Below are positions 34,412 through 43,340 of a DNA stretch of 64,000 nt, one piece after another (positions within the stretch are counted from its first letter, which is position 1; each line of letters starts with the position of its first letter). A model generated the notes under the pieces. It was not told the DNA's origin and searched no databases. It saw only the letters and a list, made by a program, of their open reading frames with translations. The stretch comes from Paraburkholderia tropica (lineage in GTDB: Bacteria; Pseudomonadota; Gammaproteobacteria; Burkholderiales; Burkholderiaceae): positions 62,001 to 126,000 of the forward strand of contig NZ_CAJZAR010000043.1 of assembly GCF_914484835.1 (NCBI RefSeq), written 5' to 3'. The translations under genes were made by a program, and so were the position numbers.

Positions 34412-35431
34412 TCAGAACAGCGCAAGCTGATCGACGATCTCGAAGAACGCGTTCGCGTGCGGCTGCGCGCCAACGGCCTCCTCGAACATATCGGCGAGTC
34501 CGTCCGTATCAACGACTTCGGCGGGCCGTTCGAGCACGGCGACGTCGGCGAAATCCTCCGACATCGCCGGTCCCGCCATCGGTTCAGGTTCGAAGACCTG
34601 TTCAACGACGGGCGGCGGCAACAGAGCAGCGTCGTCGTGCTGAGCATCATCGCGCGCGCCACCGTCAAGCAGACCACGCAACGCATCCCACGCGCGGCGC
34701 ATTTTCAGTTTCTGGTTCCAGCCGCCAAGCACGTGCGCGGGCGTGTACCAATGTCCCCAGACCTGCATGCTGAGCGTGTTGCCGTGCACGACCATTGCGG
34801 GAACGTGAAGCAACGATAACTGCACGTAGGCCATGTGCACACAGCATTGGTCGATATCGACGCAGGTCGCGTGAAGCGCCCGCTGATAGTTCACGCCCGC
34901 CTCGTGGAACGCTTCCGCCATCGCGATGATCATTCCGCCAGCGCCGCACGCCGGTTCCTGCACACGCGCAAAGCCCTGGGCGTCGGCTCGCGCAGCGACA
35001 TCGCCCCCAAGCATCCCGGCCATCAGCTTCGACAGCGCGTACGGCGTGAAAAACTGGCCGCAGCGATCGTTGCTGATGCCAAGCATCATGTAGGTCTCGC
35101 CGAGAACGTCGGTGAGGCCTACGCCGCTGCCGTCCAGCATGCCCTGCACACGAACTTCGAATGTCCCCGTCAGTGCGGCGAACATCGCCGGGAAGCGTTG
35201 AACCTCTTCCGGTTTGTACTTGCCCACAATATCCATGTAACGCTTCTCGCGCACATCGTACTGCGCGCGGTCCACGCGATTGCTGATCGCAAGCGCCGCC
35301 ATCTCGACGAAATCGCGAAACACCGTGTCGAGGTGATGGCCGTAAGAGAACTGCTTGAGCAGGGATACCAGCTCGCGCTGGTGTTCATCTGCCGTGTAGT
35401 TGAATTTGCGCTCTGCGCTCTTGCGGCTCAT
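34412..35431 (-). CDS. N6-DNA methylase-like protein lacking the NPPY motif
   Basis: 339 residues. Has the type I methylase-style GQFFTPYALSKLMAGM and SAM-binding EPACGAGGMIIAMAEAF (about 160-176), but where the catalytic (N/D)PP(Y/F) should be it reads HGNTLSMQVWGHWYTPAHV. It may bind SAM or DNA without methylating, or act as a regulator. An acidic C-terminal tail (about 255-339) is extra. No restriction enzyme is adjacent. Located just upstream of parB in transcription order. Confidence 0.82.
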   Translation of the reverse strand: MSRKSAERKFNYTADEHQRELVSLLKQFSYGHHLDTVFRDFVEMAALAISNRVDRAQYDVREKRYMDIVGKYKPEEVQRFPAMFAALTGTFEVRVQGMLDGSGVGLTDVLGETYMMLGISNDRCGQFFTPYALSKLMAGMLGGDVAARADAQGFARVQEPACGAGGMIIAMAEAFHEAGVNYQRALHATCVDIDQCCVHMAYVQLSLLHVPAMVVHGNTLSMQVWGHWYTPAHVLGGWNQKLKMRRAWDALRGLLDGGARDDAQHDDAALLPPPVVEQVFEPEPMAGPAMSEDFADVAVLERPAEVVDTDGLADMFEEAVGAQPHANAFFEIVDQLALF

Positions 35432-35528
35432 GCCCGCTCCGTAGTTGAAGGAGGCATGAGCCCATCGGGGCAGTCATGCCCCAGAGGGAAAATAATTCGC
35501 CGGCCGTGGCCAGCAACTCAATGCGTGA

Positions 35529-35654
35529 TCAGCGCGGAATGGGTATTCCAAGTGATTGCGCGACGCCGAGCGCGATAACCCCATATGCGACGGCGAACAC
35601 CGGAACCATGACGAAATGAAAAAGGTTGTCGTGAAGCCACCTGAGCGTTTTCAA
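35529..35654 (-). CDS. 41-residue membrane protein with TTG start
   Basis: Reads KTLRWLHDNLFHFVMVPVFA and a second hydrophobic half ending LGIPIPR. AAGGAG lies five bases before TTG 35654, and no ATG is available. One membrane helix. Element copy 5 lies about 50 bp upstream. Unknown function. Confidence 0.55.
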   Translation of the reverse strand: MKTLRWLHDNLFHFVMVPVFAVAYGVIALGVAQSLGIPIPR

Positions 35655-35700
35655 GGGTGCTCCTTGCGAAGTTAATAATGAATGTCCAGCGGCGCTGGAA

Positions 35701-35720
35701 GGTCGATGCGTCGATGACGC
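35701..35720 (-). repeat. Dispersed hairpin element, copy 5
   Basis: Minus strand GCGTC, loop ATC, GACGC, then ATCGACC. Confidence 0.75.
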
Positions 35721-35763
35721 GAAAGCAGCACTGATCGTAAGCGCCACATAGCGGTTTCAGCAC

Positions 35764-35841
35764 CACGAAAGAGGACCGACTGCCGCCCTCTTTCGTGCTC
35801 CTGCGCTTATCCACAGATTTCTTGGATAAGTCTGTGGATAA
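35764..35841. other. Hairpin plus inverted DnaA boxes (possible origin region)
   Basis: CACGAAAGAGG/CCTCTTTCGTG hairpin (35764-35796) is followed by two perfect TTATCCACA DnaA boxes in inverted orientation (35807-35815 and 35833-35841), themselves part of an 11-bp inverted repeat. The 318-bp gap (35655-35972) holds no gene. No initiator gene is adjacent. Confidence 0.6.
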
Positions 35842-35972
35842 ATTTCCCTGGCGCATGCTTAGCACGCCTATGGCGTTGGCTTTCACGCTCTTTGCGCACG
35901 TTGCCCGCGCAGCGCACACGGGAGAATGGACTCGCGTGGCAATGATGCCCGCACATACACGGGAGAATTCAA

Positions 35973-36692
35973 ATGCCAGATCTAAACAGGCGGCGCGCGT
36001 GGGCGGGTTCGCTCGCCTTCACGGCCGTATCGTCGTTGGTGGTCTTTCTGCTTTTCGGCCTGCCGTCGCTATCCGGCGCCGGCGACCTGAAGGTGGCGCA
36101 AGCGGTGATTTTCTCGCTTGCTGTTGGCCTCGGCCTGGAAGGTGCCAGACGCCTGAAGCTGGTCCAGTTGCGGCGTGAGCTTGCAGCAGCCAGCGACACG
36201 AACGTCGTGAACGTTGGGATCAACGGCGTAAGCGTCGGCCAGATCAGTGAGCCGGTATACGCCGATATGCGCTTGGCGTGCGCAACCGATCCGCGCAACT
36301 ACGTCGCCGCGTTCAGTGACCTGCTCAAGGCGATGGTGTGGCATGCAGCACTGACGTTTCTCGTCATGACAGCTTTTGGGGGACTATATGCGCTTGCGTG
36401 CTGCCTCCTGACGCCGGTTGATCTAGCCCAGGCCCTTCTTGCCCTGACGGCGTTTCTCAAGGCACACGCCGACAACGCGGCTGCTATTGGTGCAGCCATT
36501 CATATGGCTGCGGTGACGCTGGTGAATCTCTTCTTGTTCCTTTATCTCCTGCTTGCAGGTGCGCGGATGGCTTTCACGTCGGGCCCGTCACTGCTGCGAT
36601 CGTTTTACAGCGACCTTCATCGCCGCATTCGTATGATGCTCGATGTACCTGTCACCGGAAACGTTTCGCTGCGCCGCACTCGCGCTGAGTGA
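35973..36692 (+). CDS. Multi-pass membrane protein
   Basis: 239 residues. Hydrophobic helices near 12-32, 40-56, 110-150 and 175-200. A soluble loop (SDTNVVNVGINGVSVGQISEPVYADMR) lies between the second and third. GGGAGA precedes ATG 35973. Stand-alone gene on the plus strand after the DnaA-box region. No family recognised. Confidence 0.7.
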   Translation: MPDLNRRRAWAGSLAFTAVSSLVVFLLFGLPSLSGAGDLKVAQAVIFSLAVGLGLEGARRLKLVQLRRELAAASDTNVVNVGINGVSVGQISEPVYADMRLACATDPRNYVAAFSDLLKAMVWHAALTFLVMTAFGGLYALACCLLTPVDLAQALLALTAFLKAHADNAAAIGAAIHMAAVTLVNLFLFLYLLLAGARMAFTSGPSLLRSFYSDLHRRIRMMLDVPVTGNVSLRRTRAE

Positions 36693-36707
36693 TCCGATGA
36701 ACTGATA

Positions 36708-36764
36708 GCCGACAGGCGCCTGTCGGCCTTAACGCGGAAAGCTTCAGTTTTTGTGGAGCTTTCT
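36708..36764 (+). repeat. Two-part palindromic repeat, copy C
   Basis: Perfect palindrome GCCGACAGGCGCCTGTCGGC, five bases, then GCGGAAAGCTTC/GGAGCTTTC around a T-rich loop. About 140 bp upstream of the start codon at 36851; nothing else in this 158-bp gap. Confidence 0.82.
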
Positions 36765-36850
36765 CGCCTCAATAGCATCTCCCGCAAAGCAGCGCAAAAT
36801 CTGCGTGCTTTCGCCTCACGTGCATCGTCCTCCAGCCCCATCATGAGACG

Positions 36851-37051
36851 ATGGCTGCCACTCCCGCAACTCCACCTTCCGGTTCGACACCGCTGCGCCT
36901 GCGCCGAGTTCTTTACCAGACCAGCGTCTCCGACAGGGGCGAGGGCGTCGTCACCGAGCACGATGCTGACACCGGCATGGTCACAGTGCTCGACACCGCA
37001 GACGGCTCATTCTGGCGTGGCCCAGAAGATTGCCTCGAAATTCTTGCCTGA
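36851..37051 (+). CDS. Small hypothetical protein
   Basis: 66 residues: Pro/Thr-rich start, then a beta-type fold (VLYQTSVSDRGEGVVTEHDADTGMVTVLD, ending EDCLEILA) that could be an SH3-like barrel. First gene of a run to 38597; downstream of repeat copy C. No known family. Confidence 0.55.
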   Translation: MAATPATPPSGSTPLRLRRVLYQTSVSDRGEGVVTEHDADTGMVTVLDTADGSFWRGPEDCLEILA

Positions 37052-37057
37052 CTACCC

Positions 37058-37384
37058 ATGTACTCACGACTCGAATATCTTCTGATTGTCGCCGTGCCTA
37101 CCTTGGGCGCATGGATCATCGTTCGCTCGACACTCATCTTTCACCACGCGTGGATCGCGTACGTGGGCTTCGGCGCATTGATCGTTATCTGTGCCGCGGT
37201 CGCACTGCTGGACAGGTGGGTAAGGCGTCGCGCAGCACGGCGCGCCGCCAACGAACGGCTCGCAATGCACGCCCTCTACCCATCGTGCCACGTCACGCGC
37301 CTCTCCGACGGCACCTGGTTTCTCACCGATCGCGCGACCGGACGCGAATACCGCACAGCTCGAGATGGAGCAAACCATGCCTGA
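37058..37384 (+). CDS. Two-helix membrane protein
   Basis: 108 residues. Two membrane helices (about 6-25 and 32-52), then a basic segment RRRAARRAANERL and a small soluble C-terminal domain. Overlaps the DUF1173 gene by 8 bp, so probably in the same operon. Function unknown. Confidence 0.6.
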   Translation: MYSRLEYLLIVAVPTLGAWIIVRSTLIFHHAWIAYVGFGALIVICAAVALLDRWVRRRAARRAANERLAMHALYPSCHVTRLSDGTWFLTDRATGREYRTARDGANHA

Positions 37385-38597
37385 TGTCACGTTCGCGGGC
37401 GTGCGTGTCCCGCTGGCCGAGGTCCAAGAGAGTCCCGCGCGTTATGCGCGCGCGCTCGAACGCGCCAAGGTCACGCCCGGCTATGCGCTTTGCCATTGCC
37501 GCGCCGATCACCCGCGACAGCTCGTCATTCGCCGCTACGGCTCGCTGCTCCACCTCGCGGGCTGGCCCGACGACGGGGTTCACCACGCGCAGGGTTGTGA
37601 CTTCCAGAAAGATCCCGGGCGTGAGCGCGCCGGCACCGGCGGCGACACAACGGCGGCGATCATCAACGGACCAGACGGCCTGAACGTACGTCTGGACGCC
37701 GCACTGATCCAGCGCGACGTTACGCCGGGCGCCCGCGCGCCGAAGACCGGCACTGCAACACGGCCCACCCGCCGCCGCGCGCCCCTACTCGCCTTTCTTC
37801 AAACCCTGTGGCAAAGCGCAGGCCTTACCTCGTGGTCGGGCACGTCGATGGCCCGGGGTTGGGGCGCGGTCAACGCCATGCTTGTGGCGGGTCTGGGCGC
37901 GGACGCGAAGATCAACGGCTCCCCGGCCGACGAGGTGCTCTACGTGATGCGCCGCTATGAGGAAAGCGAACGCGAAGCGATCAACACCGAGTTCGAGGCG
38001 TTCATCGGGCGAATCAGCAACGACGGCAACGTCTCGCGCCGATCGCTGATCGTCGGCGAGCTGGGTGAGGTCGCCGACACGCCCTATGGGAAGTCCATCA
38101 CGCTGCGTCAGCGGCGCCAGAAGTACTTCACGTCGACCGAGTTTGTCGACCACTGCGCAAAGACGTATGCGCACGCGTGGCGCGCCGTCGGCGACGGCAA
38201 CGCACGCGTGATCGCGCTGCTGCTCGTCGAGCGCACGACGAAGGGGCACCTGCGCGTCGTGGATATGGCTGCCATGCTGTGCTCGTCGACCTTTCTCCCG
38301 TGCGATTCCATCCACGAAGTGTCCATGGCCAATCGGCTCGTCGCGGAGCGTCGGATTTTCGAGAAGCCCATTCGCATGGCTGCCAACGACGACATGCTGC
38401 CCGACTTCGTTCTACTGGATACGCGTCCCGCGACCCACATCGAGGTCTACGGCATGAACGGCCTCGCCACCTACGAGCGGCGCAAGGCAGAGAAGCGGAC
38501 CTTGCGTGCCGCGCGCGGCATTCCGGCCGTTGAATGGAACGTGGAGCGCGAATCGCTCGAACACATCGTACTGCCGCCCGCTTCCGTTAGAACTTGA
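37377..38597 (+). CDS. DUF1173 family protein
   Basis: 406 residues from ATG 37377 (GGAG six bases upstream). N-terminal CHCRADHPRQLVIRRY with later HHAQGCDFQKDP forms a CxC-H-C metal site typical of DUF1173, a family of large plasmids and ICEs. The C-terminal half (about 300-400), with DFVLLDTRPATHIEVYGMNG, resembles a restriction-endonuclease-like fold (D...E-V), also seen in this family. Function unknown; a nuclease-type role is inference. Confidence 0.78.
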   Translation: MPDVTFAGVRVPLAEVQESPARYARALERAKVTPGYALCHCRADHPRQLVIRRYGSLLHLAGWPDDGVHHAQGCDFQKDPGRERAGTGGDTTAAIINGPDGLNVRLDAALIQRDVTPGARAPKTGTATRPTRRRAPLLAFLQTLWQSAGLTSWSGTSMARGWGAVNAMLVAGLGADAKINGSPADEVLYVMRRYEESEREAINTEFEAFIGRISNDGNVSRRSLIVGELGEVADTPYGKSITLRQRRQKYFTSTEFVDHCAKTYAHAWRAVGDGNARVIALLLVERTTKGHLRVVDMAAMLCSSTFLPCDSIHEVSMANRLVAERRIFEKPIRMAANDDMLPDFVLLDTRPATHIEVYGMNGLATYERRKAEKRTLRAARGIPAVEWNVERESLEHIVLPPASVRT

Positions 38598-38620
38598 CTT
38601 TGTGCTGCGCGCAGTAGGCT
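38594..38620 (+). promoter_or_regulatory. CTTGACTT-type promoter, copy 2
   Basis: TTGACT 38594-38599, 15 bp, TAGGCT 38615-38620. Start codon at 38661. Confidence 0.6.
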
Positions 38621-38660
38621 GAAAGAGCACCTCACTTTTTCATCCTGCGGAACGCACAAC

Positions 38661-39311
38661 ATGCCCAAGACCACGGCACACGCCGCCAGCAACCCGGAAG
38701 CCGAAATCAGCCACCGCCTTCTCTTTCCCGGCTGCCCAACCGATAGCGTTTCGGTCGCCGACGTACAGCGCTGGCTCGATTCGCTGCCCCCGCTCTACCG
38801 GAATCCGATGGAAGCGAACGGAGCCGGACCGGTCGCCGCCTTCCTCTATGCCCGTGCGATCGGGCGCCTGCATACCGGCCTCCAATCCCTCCACGACCAG
38901 AGCTGGACCACGGCACGGCTGCTATGCAGTGCGGCCGACGCGCTGCTCGCTACCGACGACGACGACGAGCCGGCGCGCGACACCCGCTACGGATCAGCGC
39001 CCAAGCCGCCGCGCGAGCGCGCCGCACGCCTGTTCGCCACCCTCGCCCGCGCACGCATGGACCTGCTCGCGCTGCCCGACGGGATCGCGCGCACCGGCGT
39101 CTCGAACGCACTCGACGATGCCGAGCTGCTCGCGCGCGACGTGATCGCCGACCCGGTCCCCGCCAACGTCCTCGCGGCCCTCGATCGTATGTGCACGCCG
39201 CTCGACGAATCGGTCCTCGGCGGAGCGACCGCGCGCGCGGACGCCCACTCGATGCAGACGATCCGGCAATACGTCCTCGGCGTCTGCAGCAATGAGACGT
39301 CTGGGGCTTGA
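38661..39311 (+). CDS. Hypothetical helical protein
   Basis: 216 residues, Ala/Arg/Asp-rich, helical and soluble. The N-terminal part (VSVADVQRWLDSLPPLYRNPMEANGAGPVAAFLYARAIGRL) suggests a compact helical domain. Directly followed by the Gp37/Gp68-like gene, likely co-transcribed from the CTTGACTT promoter. Not recognised. Confidence 0.65.
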   Translation: MPKTTAHAASNPEAEISHRLLFPGCPTDSVSVADVQRWLDSLPPLYRNPMEANGAGPVAAFLYARAIGRLHTGLQSLHDQSWTTARLLCSAADALLATDDDDEPARDTRYGSAPKPPRERAARLFATLARARMDLLALPDGIARTGVSNALDDAELLARDVIADPVPANVLAALDRMCTPLDESVLGGATARADAHSMQTIRQYVLGVCSNETSGA

Positions 39312-39313
39312 GC

Positions 39314-40396
39314 ATGGCAGAGAACACTGGCATCGAATGGGCCGATCACACATTCAACGCGTGGCTCGGCTGCACCAAGGTCTCGACGGGCTGCGACAAC
39401 TGTTACGCCGAGCGCGAGCGCGCGACGCGCATCCTCGACGTCAGGTGGGGCGCCGGACAGCCGCGCCATCGAACCGCCATTTCCACGTGGAAGAACCCCA
39501 AACGCTGGAATGCTGCGCACGCAACGTTCTTCGCCAGCCACGGCCGGCGGCAGCTTGTCTTCTGTTCTTCTCTATCCGATGTGTTCGACAACGAAGTGCC
39601 GCCCGCCTGGCGCGCGGATCTCCTCAGTCTGATCTCACAGACCCCCGACCTCGACTGGCTGATCCTCACGAAGCGAATCGGCAACGCGCGGGCCATGCTC
39701 AATGAGGCGGTTCTGGAAATGACGTCCGGTGCCCGGGAGTGGGACGCGGGCGCCTGGCCGAACCTCTGGCTCGGCGCGACGATCGTCAACGAGATCGAGG
39801 CGGAGCGCGACATCCCGAAGCTGCTTGAAACACCAGCCGCAGTGAAATTCCTGAGCATGGAGCCGTTGCTCGGACCGGTCGATATCAGCGATTTCCTCAC
39901 CCCGGGCTGGCCGCGATGCGAAACGGGCTTTGTCCAGGGTGCGAGATACGAGCATGGCTATTGCGCCACGTGCGCTGGCCACGTCACCGACCCTATTCAC
40001 CAGAGCGGCATGCACGACGTCATCGACTGGGTGATTGCCGGCGGCGAGAGCGGCGCGGGGGCTCGGCCCATGCACACGCACTGGGCCCGATCACTCCGCG
40101 ACCAGTGCGCAAACGCCGGCGTTCCGTTCCTGTTCAAACAATGGGGCGAATGGTTGCCGGCCGATCAGGCGGACACGGTCCAGCACGACGCGGCGCGCGC
40201 GGCGGCATCGCTTTCGGCCTCTGGTGAAGTGCGCCTCGACGGCGACGCCGTGATACTCCAGAAGGACGACGCATACGTGCTCAAAGTCGGCAAGAAGGTC
40301 GCCGGTCGCATGCTGGACGGGCGTGTGCATGAGGGGTTTCCCGTGCACAAGGAACGTTGCCACGGCCGCGCGATTGATGCGACTGCTCGCGCCTGA
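39314..40396 (+). CDS. Phage Gp37/Gp68-like (DUF5131) protein
   Basis: 360 residues. Opens with GIEWADHTFNAWLGCTKVST, then GCDNCYAE: the CxxxxxxCxxC Fe-S-type cluster and 'W..TWNP..GC' style are diagnostic of the Gp37/Gp68 (DUF5131) family, which resembles radical-SAM enzymes. Further family segments VFCSSLSDVFDNEVP, WLILTKR and GGESGAGARPMH are present. The substrate is unknown. A C-terminal extension of about 70 residues is specific to this copy. Confidence 0.9.
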   Translation: MAENTGIEWADHTFNAWLGCTKVSTGCDNCYAERERATRILDVRWGAGQPRHRTAISTWKNPKRWNAAHATFFASHGRRQLVFCSSLSDVFDNEVPPAWRADLLSLISQTPDLDWLILTKRIGNARAMLNEAVLEMTSGAREWDAGAWPNLWLGATIVNEIEAERDIPKLLETPAAVKFLSMEPLLGPVDISDFLTPGWPRCETGFVQGARYEHGYCATCAGHVTDPIHQSGMHDVIDWVIAGGESGAGARPMHTHWARSLRDQCANAGVPFLFKQWGEWLPADQADTVQHDAARAAASLSASGEVRLDGDAVILQKDDAYVLKVGKKVAGRMLDGRVHEGFPVHKERCHGRAIDATARA

Positions 40397-40523
40397 GGTG
40401 AAGCATCGGGCGATGCGTCCCCGTTGATTCCGGCGAGTTGCGGCCAATCCGCTACGCACCTTACAGAATTGAATTCACGGGGACGTTGGATAATGTCGGC
40501 CTATTCCAACCACCCGACTCGCC

Positions 40524-41195
40524 ATGTACGAGCAGCTCATACCTTGCGACCACTGCGGCGGCCGACCGACCGTCGGACGTTCGCAGCGAATCATCTCCGA
40601 CTCGCCCGACCCGTGGTACGACCAGACAAGATGGGGGAGATTCGGCGGCCCGCCCGTTCTCGGCGACATGATGCACCGTCCGCCCGAAGCCCCAAAAACG
40701 GAGGCTCTCGTCTGCATCTACTGTGCCGGGTGCGGAATGCAGACCCCATGGGTAGCGTGCGAGGAGGACGACACAGCCGCGCGCAATACCGTCGGGGAAA
40801 TCTGGAACGCCCGCCTGAACCGGCCCGACGCGGAAAAGACTGATCTCCAACGGCTTGTCGAGCGTGAAGTCGGTGTCTCCGATATCCCGGCTGTGCTGGA
40901 TCTGCTCTCGCGCACAAAAGCCGACTGGGAAAAAATGGGGCCGATATTCGCGATGCTTGCCCGTCGCCTCATCGACGCCACAGTTGTGACGTTCGACTCG
41001 TGGCCCATTGACCCGGTGCTCAACGACGCCGCGCGTTACCGCAAGCTCGTCCAGCTCACAAAATGGGTGGATATTGACGGCGAGCGGTACGTACAGTTCC
41101 CAAAGGTTTACACCCACCCCGAAGACCGTGACCGTCTCTTCGAAGACGTCATCGCTTCGGCAGTCGATTCGTTGCCGGACCGGGATCGCTGGTGA
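40524..41195 (+). CDS. Lar-like zinc-ribbon protein
   Basis: 223 residues. The N-terminus has CDHCGGRPT and, about 50 residues later, CIYCAGCGMQTPW, the paired zinc-binding motif of Lar (restriction alleviation) proteins, followed by EIWNARLNRPD as in that family. The C-terminal 120 residues are a separate helical region. Restriction alleviation would help a transferred plasmid escape host enzymes; that role is inferred. A plausible promoter (TTGAAT, then GATAAT) lies upstream. Confidence 0.7.
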   Translation: MYEQLIPCDHCGGRPTVGRSQRIISDSPDPWYDQTRWGRFGGPPVLGDMMHRPPEAPKTEALVCIYCAGCGMQTPWVACEEDDTAARNTVGEIWNARLNRPDAEKTDLQRLVEREVGVSDIPAVLDLLSRTKADWEKMGPIFAMLARRLIDATVVTFDSWPIDPVLNDAARYRKLVQLTKWVDIDGERYVQFPKVYTHPEDRDRLFEDVIASAVDSLPDRDRW

Positions 41196-41218
41196 TCGCT
41201 GAGCGAAACGTACAGGCG

Positions 41219-41253
41219 AAAAAAAACCGGCCTATCTTGCGATAAAGGCCGGT
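41219..41253 (-). terminator. Intrinsic terminator (minus strand)
   Basis: Stem ACCGGCCT/AGGCCGGT with eight A on the left. Likely ends integrase transcripts; the 41254-41471 stretch shows no gene. Confidence 0.7.
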
Positions 41254-41471
41254 CGAAGGATGATTCTGGCGAGTGCCGGGGATTGCCAGAACCTGAGAGA
41301 CCCAACAAGGTCATTGTGCCTCGCGCTCTGCCTCTCGATTCCCCCGTATCGTTGGTTCTTTCACTTCCATTTTCGCTCCCCGGCTGCGGCAATTTAGTCT
41401 TACAGATAGCCTGCTGAATGTACGCTATCGAACACAATTCGTCCGATGAATAGCGGTGACGGCGACGCCGC

Positions 41472-42605
41472 TCACGCAGCGTCCAGCAACCGGTACAGGG
41501 CCTGTCTCGAAATGCCCAGCGCCAACGCTGCATGGGACTTGTTCCCGGCCGCCGCCTCGAGCGCCGAGCGCACTTCGTCGATGGTCGGAGTCGGTTTAGC
41601 AAGTCGCTCCTGGCGCGCGAACGTCGAAATATAGGCGTTCGCCTTCGTCGGCCGGCTGTGGCCCGCAGCCTCAACCACGCGTCTGATCGCCTGCGAATGT
41701 CGTTCGGCGTCGGGACGCTTGCCAGCCTGCTTGACGGGCGCTGTCACACCCGCCCATTTCTCGTAGACCTCCTGCAGGTACTGGTGGCGCAGGCCATGGC
41801 TTGTCACGCCGAGCCCCGATTTCGTGATGCCGTGGCGCTCCAGCACGTAGTAGTACCAGTTGCGCCACTGCTTGAGCGTACGGTCCGCTGGCACCGTCGA
41901 ACCCGTCAGCGGATTCGCGAGTCGGGCGGCGGCCTCAAGCACGGCATACTTCTCTTCGATCGGCACCACACGATCACGACCGCCCTTCGTGCCGCGCGTC
42001 ACTTCCAGCAGCATGTCGATGTCATTGACCGCGCGCACCGGCTGAAGCATGAAGCTCTCCTCGATGCGCAGGCCAAACGCCGCCTGCAATCGCAACTGCA
42101 CCGCTGTGCGCGGGCACGTCGAGGCGATTTCCGCAATCTTCTCGTGCGCATTCACCCCGTTCGCTTCCCATGAGCGATCAACCTCGGCCACATACGAGCG
42201 CACAAGGCCGTTTTCCTTGCGGTCCGCATAGTCATCGAGCGTCCCGACAAGATTGTCCTTGTTCATCCAGTCAGCGAGCGCGCGCAGATAGGTCAGCTTG
42301 TTCTCGATGGTGCCGCCGCTTTGCTTCACGCTCACCCAGCGCTGCACCAGCCATTCGATATGTTTGCGCCGCAGGTTCCAAGGGCTCGCGAGCGCGAACC
42401 CGCCCTCGCGCAGCTCGACGAGCGCCGCGCAGATCGCACGCACCCGAAGTTCCTGCGTCTTGATCGACAGCGGCTTCGCGCTGATACGCGTGCGGCTATG
42501 CACCGATGACACGTGCTCATCAAGCAGCAGGATGAGCTCCGCCGATACAGTGGGCGTGAGCCGGTAACCGCGTACGACCGCACGCACGTTGAGGATTGCC
42601 GCCAT
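41472..42605 (-). CDS. Tyrosine recombinase/integrase with C-terminal HTH
   Basis: 377 residues. Catalytic set visible: Arg in GLRIEESFML, Lys in TKGGRDRVVPI, HGLRHQYLQ (HxxR), His in AGHSRPTKANAY and the Tyr of NAYIS. The N-terminal core-binding SAM-like domain spans about 40-150. After the catalytic domain the last about 40 residues (TIDEVRSALEAAAGNKSHAA to RLLDAA) form a Fis-type helix-turn-helix, unusual for integrases. It may resolve multimers or integrate the element. No attachment site identified. Confidence 0.87.
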   Translation of the reverse strand: MAAILNVRAVVRGYRLTPTVSAELILLLDEHVSSVHSRTRISAKPLSIKTQELRVRAICAALVELREGGFALASPWNLRRKHIEWLVQRWVSVKQSGGTIENKLTYLRALADWMNKDNLVGTLDDYADRKENGLVRSYVAEVDRSWEANGVNAHEKIAEIASTCPRTAVQLRLQAAFGLRIEESFMLQPVRAVNDIDMLLEVTRGTKGGRDRVVPIEEKYAVLEAAARLANPLTGSTVPADRTLKQWRNWYYYVLERHGITKSGLGVTSHGLRHQYLQEVYEKWAGVTAPVKQAGKRPDAERHSQAIRRVVEAAGHSRPTKANAYISTFARQERLAKPTPTIDEVRSALEAAAGNKSHAALALGISRQALYRLLDAA

Positions 42606-43340
42606 GGTTTCTCGCTTCCCTGTTGTGTGCTCGCCCGGCTACGCGGCGTGACGCCCCTGCCCGGCGTCCCGTCCGCTTCCACGCGGGCCTGAATCCTGTA
42701 TTGCTCGTGCCGCCTACCATGCGGCTTCGCCGATGCCCCGGCGCGGGGTTTGCTGCCTTCCTGTCCTTTAGCGATTCCATCCGATCAGCCCGACGCACGG
42801 AAGAGATGCGGTCCGACTGTCCACCTTGCTGCGGCACGGGCCGGATTGCGCTTCGCGCAAACCCACTCCCGCTTTAACTGCTTTAACTGCTTTTGCTGCC
42901 TGTACTGCGTTGCCGCCTGCCGTGGCTACCCGACCGGCCAAGGACGCATCGCTGCGTCTGGACGGACCGAACAGCGCGTTGCCGTTCGTCCGCCCTGGCC
43001 AACTGCCGGGCAATTCCTGTTGCGCGTTTCTGGTGACGGTTGCGCGGACCGTTATGTCTTCCGTACAGGGAGGCGCGAATCACTGGCGTGGCCAGCGCGC
43101 AGGCTCTCCCCCGTTCCAAAGCACGTTCATCTCCGCCGCGGTGTATCGGGCTTCGTGAACGCACCCAGCACTCGGGCTGAAGGAACGTGTGCAGACGTTT
43201 GAGGAGCGGTCGCGAACTGTCCAACTGTCCGCGTCCACATTTCCTCAATACGCCACATTGCGGCGGACACCCGCCAATCGTATGGATATCGCACTGTCCG
43301 GTGGTCCTCAATATGGATCACGGTGGACTTGATCTGACTG
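42606..43340. other. Gene-poor region with ACTGTCC repeats
   Basis: No credible ORF. Contains ACTGTCC at 42816, 43216, 43224 and 43293, and its complement at 43369; a four-fold degenerate 9-bp tandem (CTGCTTTAA-like) at about 42873-42910; and direct repeats CCTCAATA at about 43244 and 43306. Could hold operators or an origin. Confidence 0.45.

Noticed and set aside
34412..35431. Restriction-modification system
   Set aside because: Catalytic methylase motif absent and no restriction subunit adjacent.
40401..40430. GCATCG/CGATGC hairpin as a ninth element copy
   Set aside because: No covarying stem followed by ATCGACC and wrong spacing.
42826..43202. Several overlapping ORFs between integrase and partition genes
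   Set aside because: Low-complexity composition, no ribosome binding sites, and overlap in all frames; treated as non-coding.
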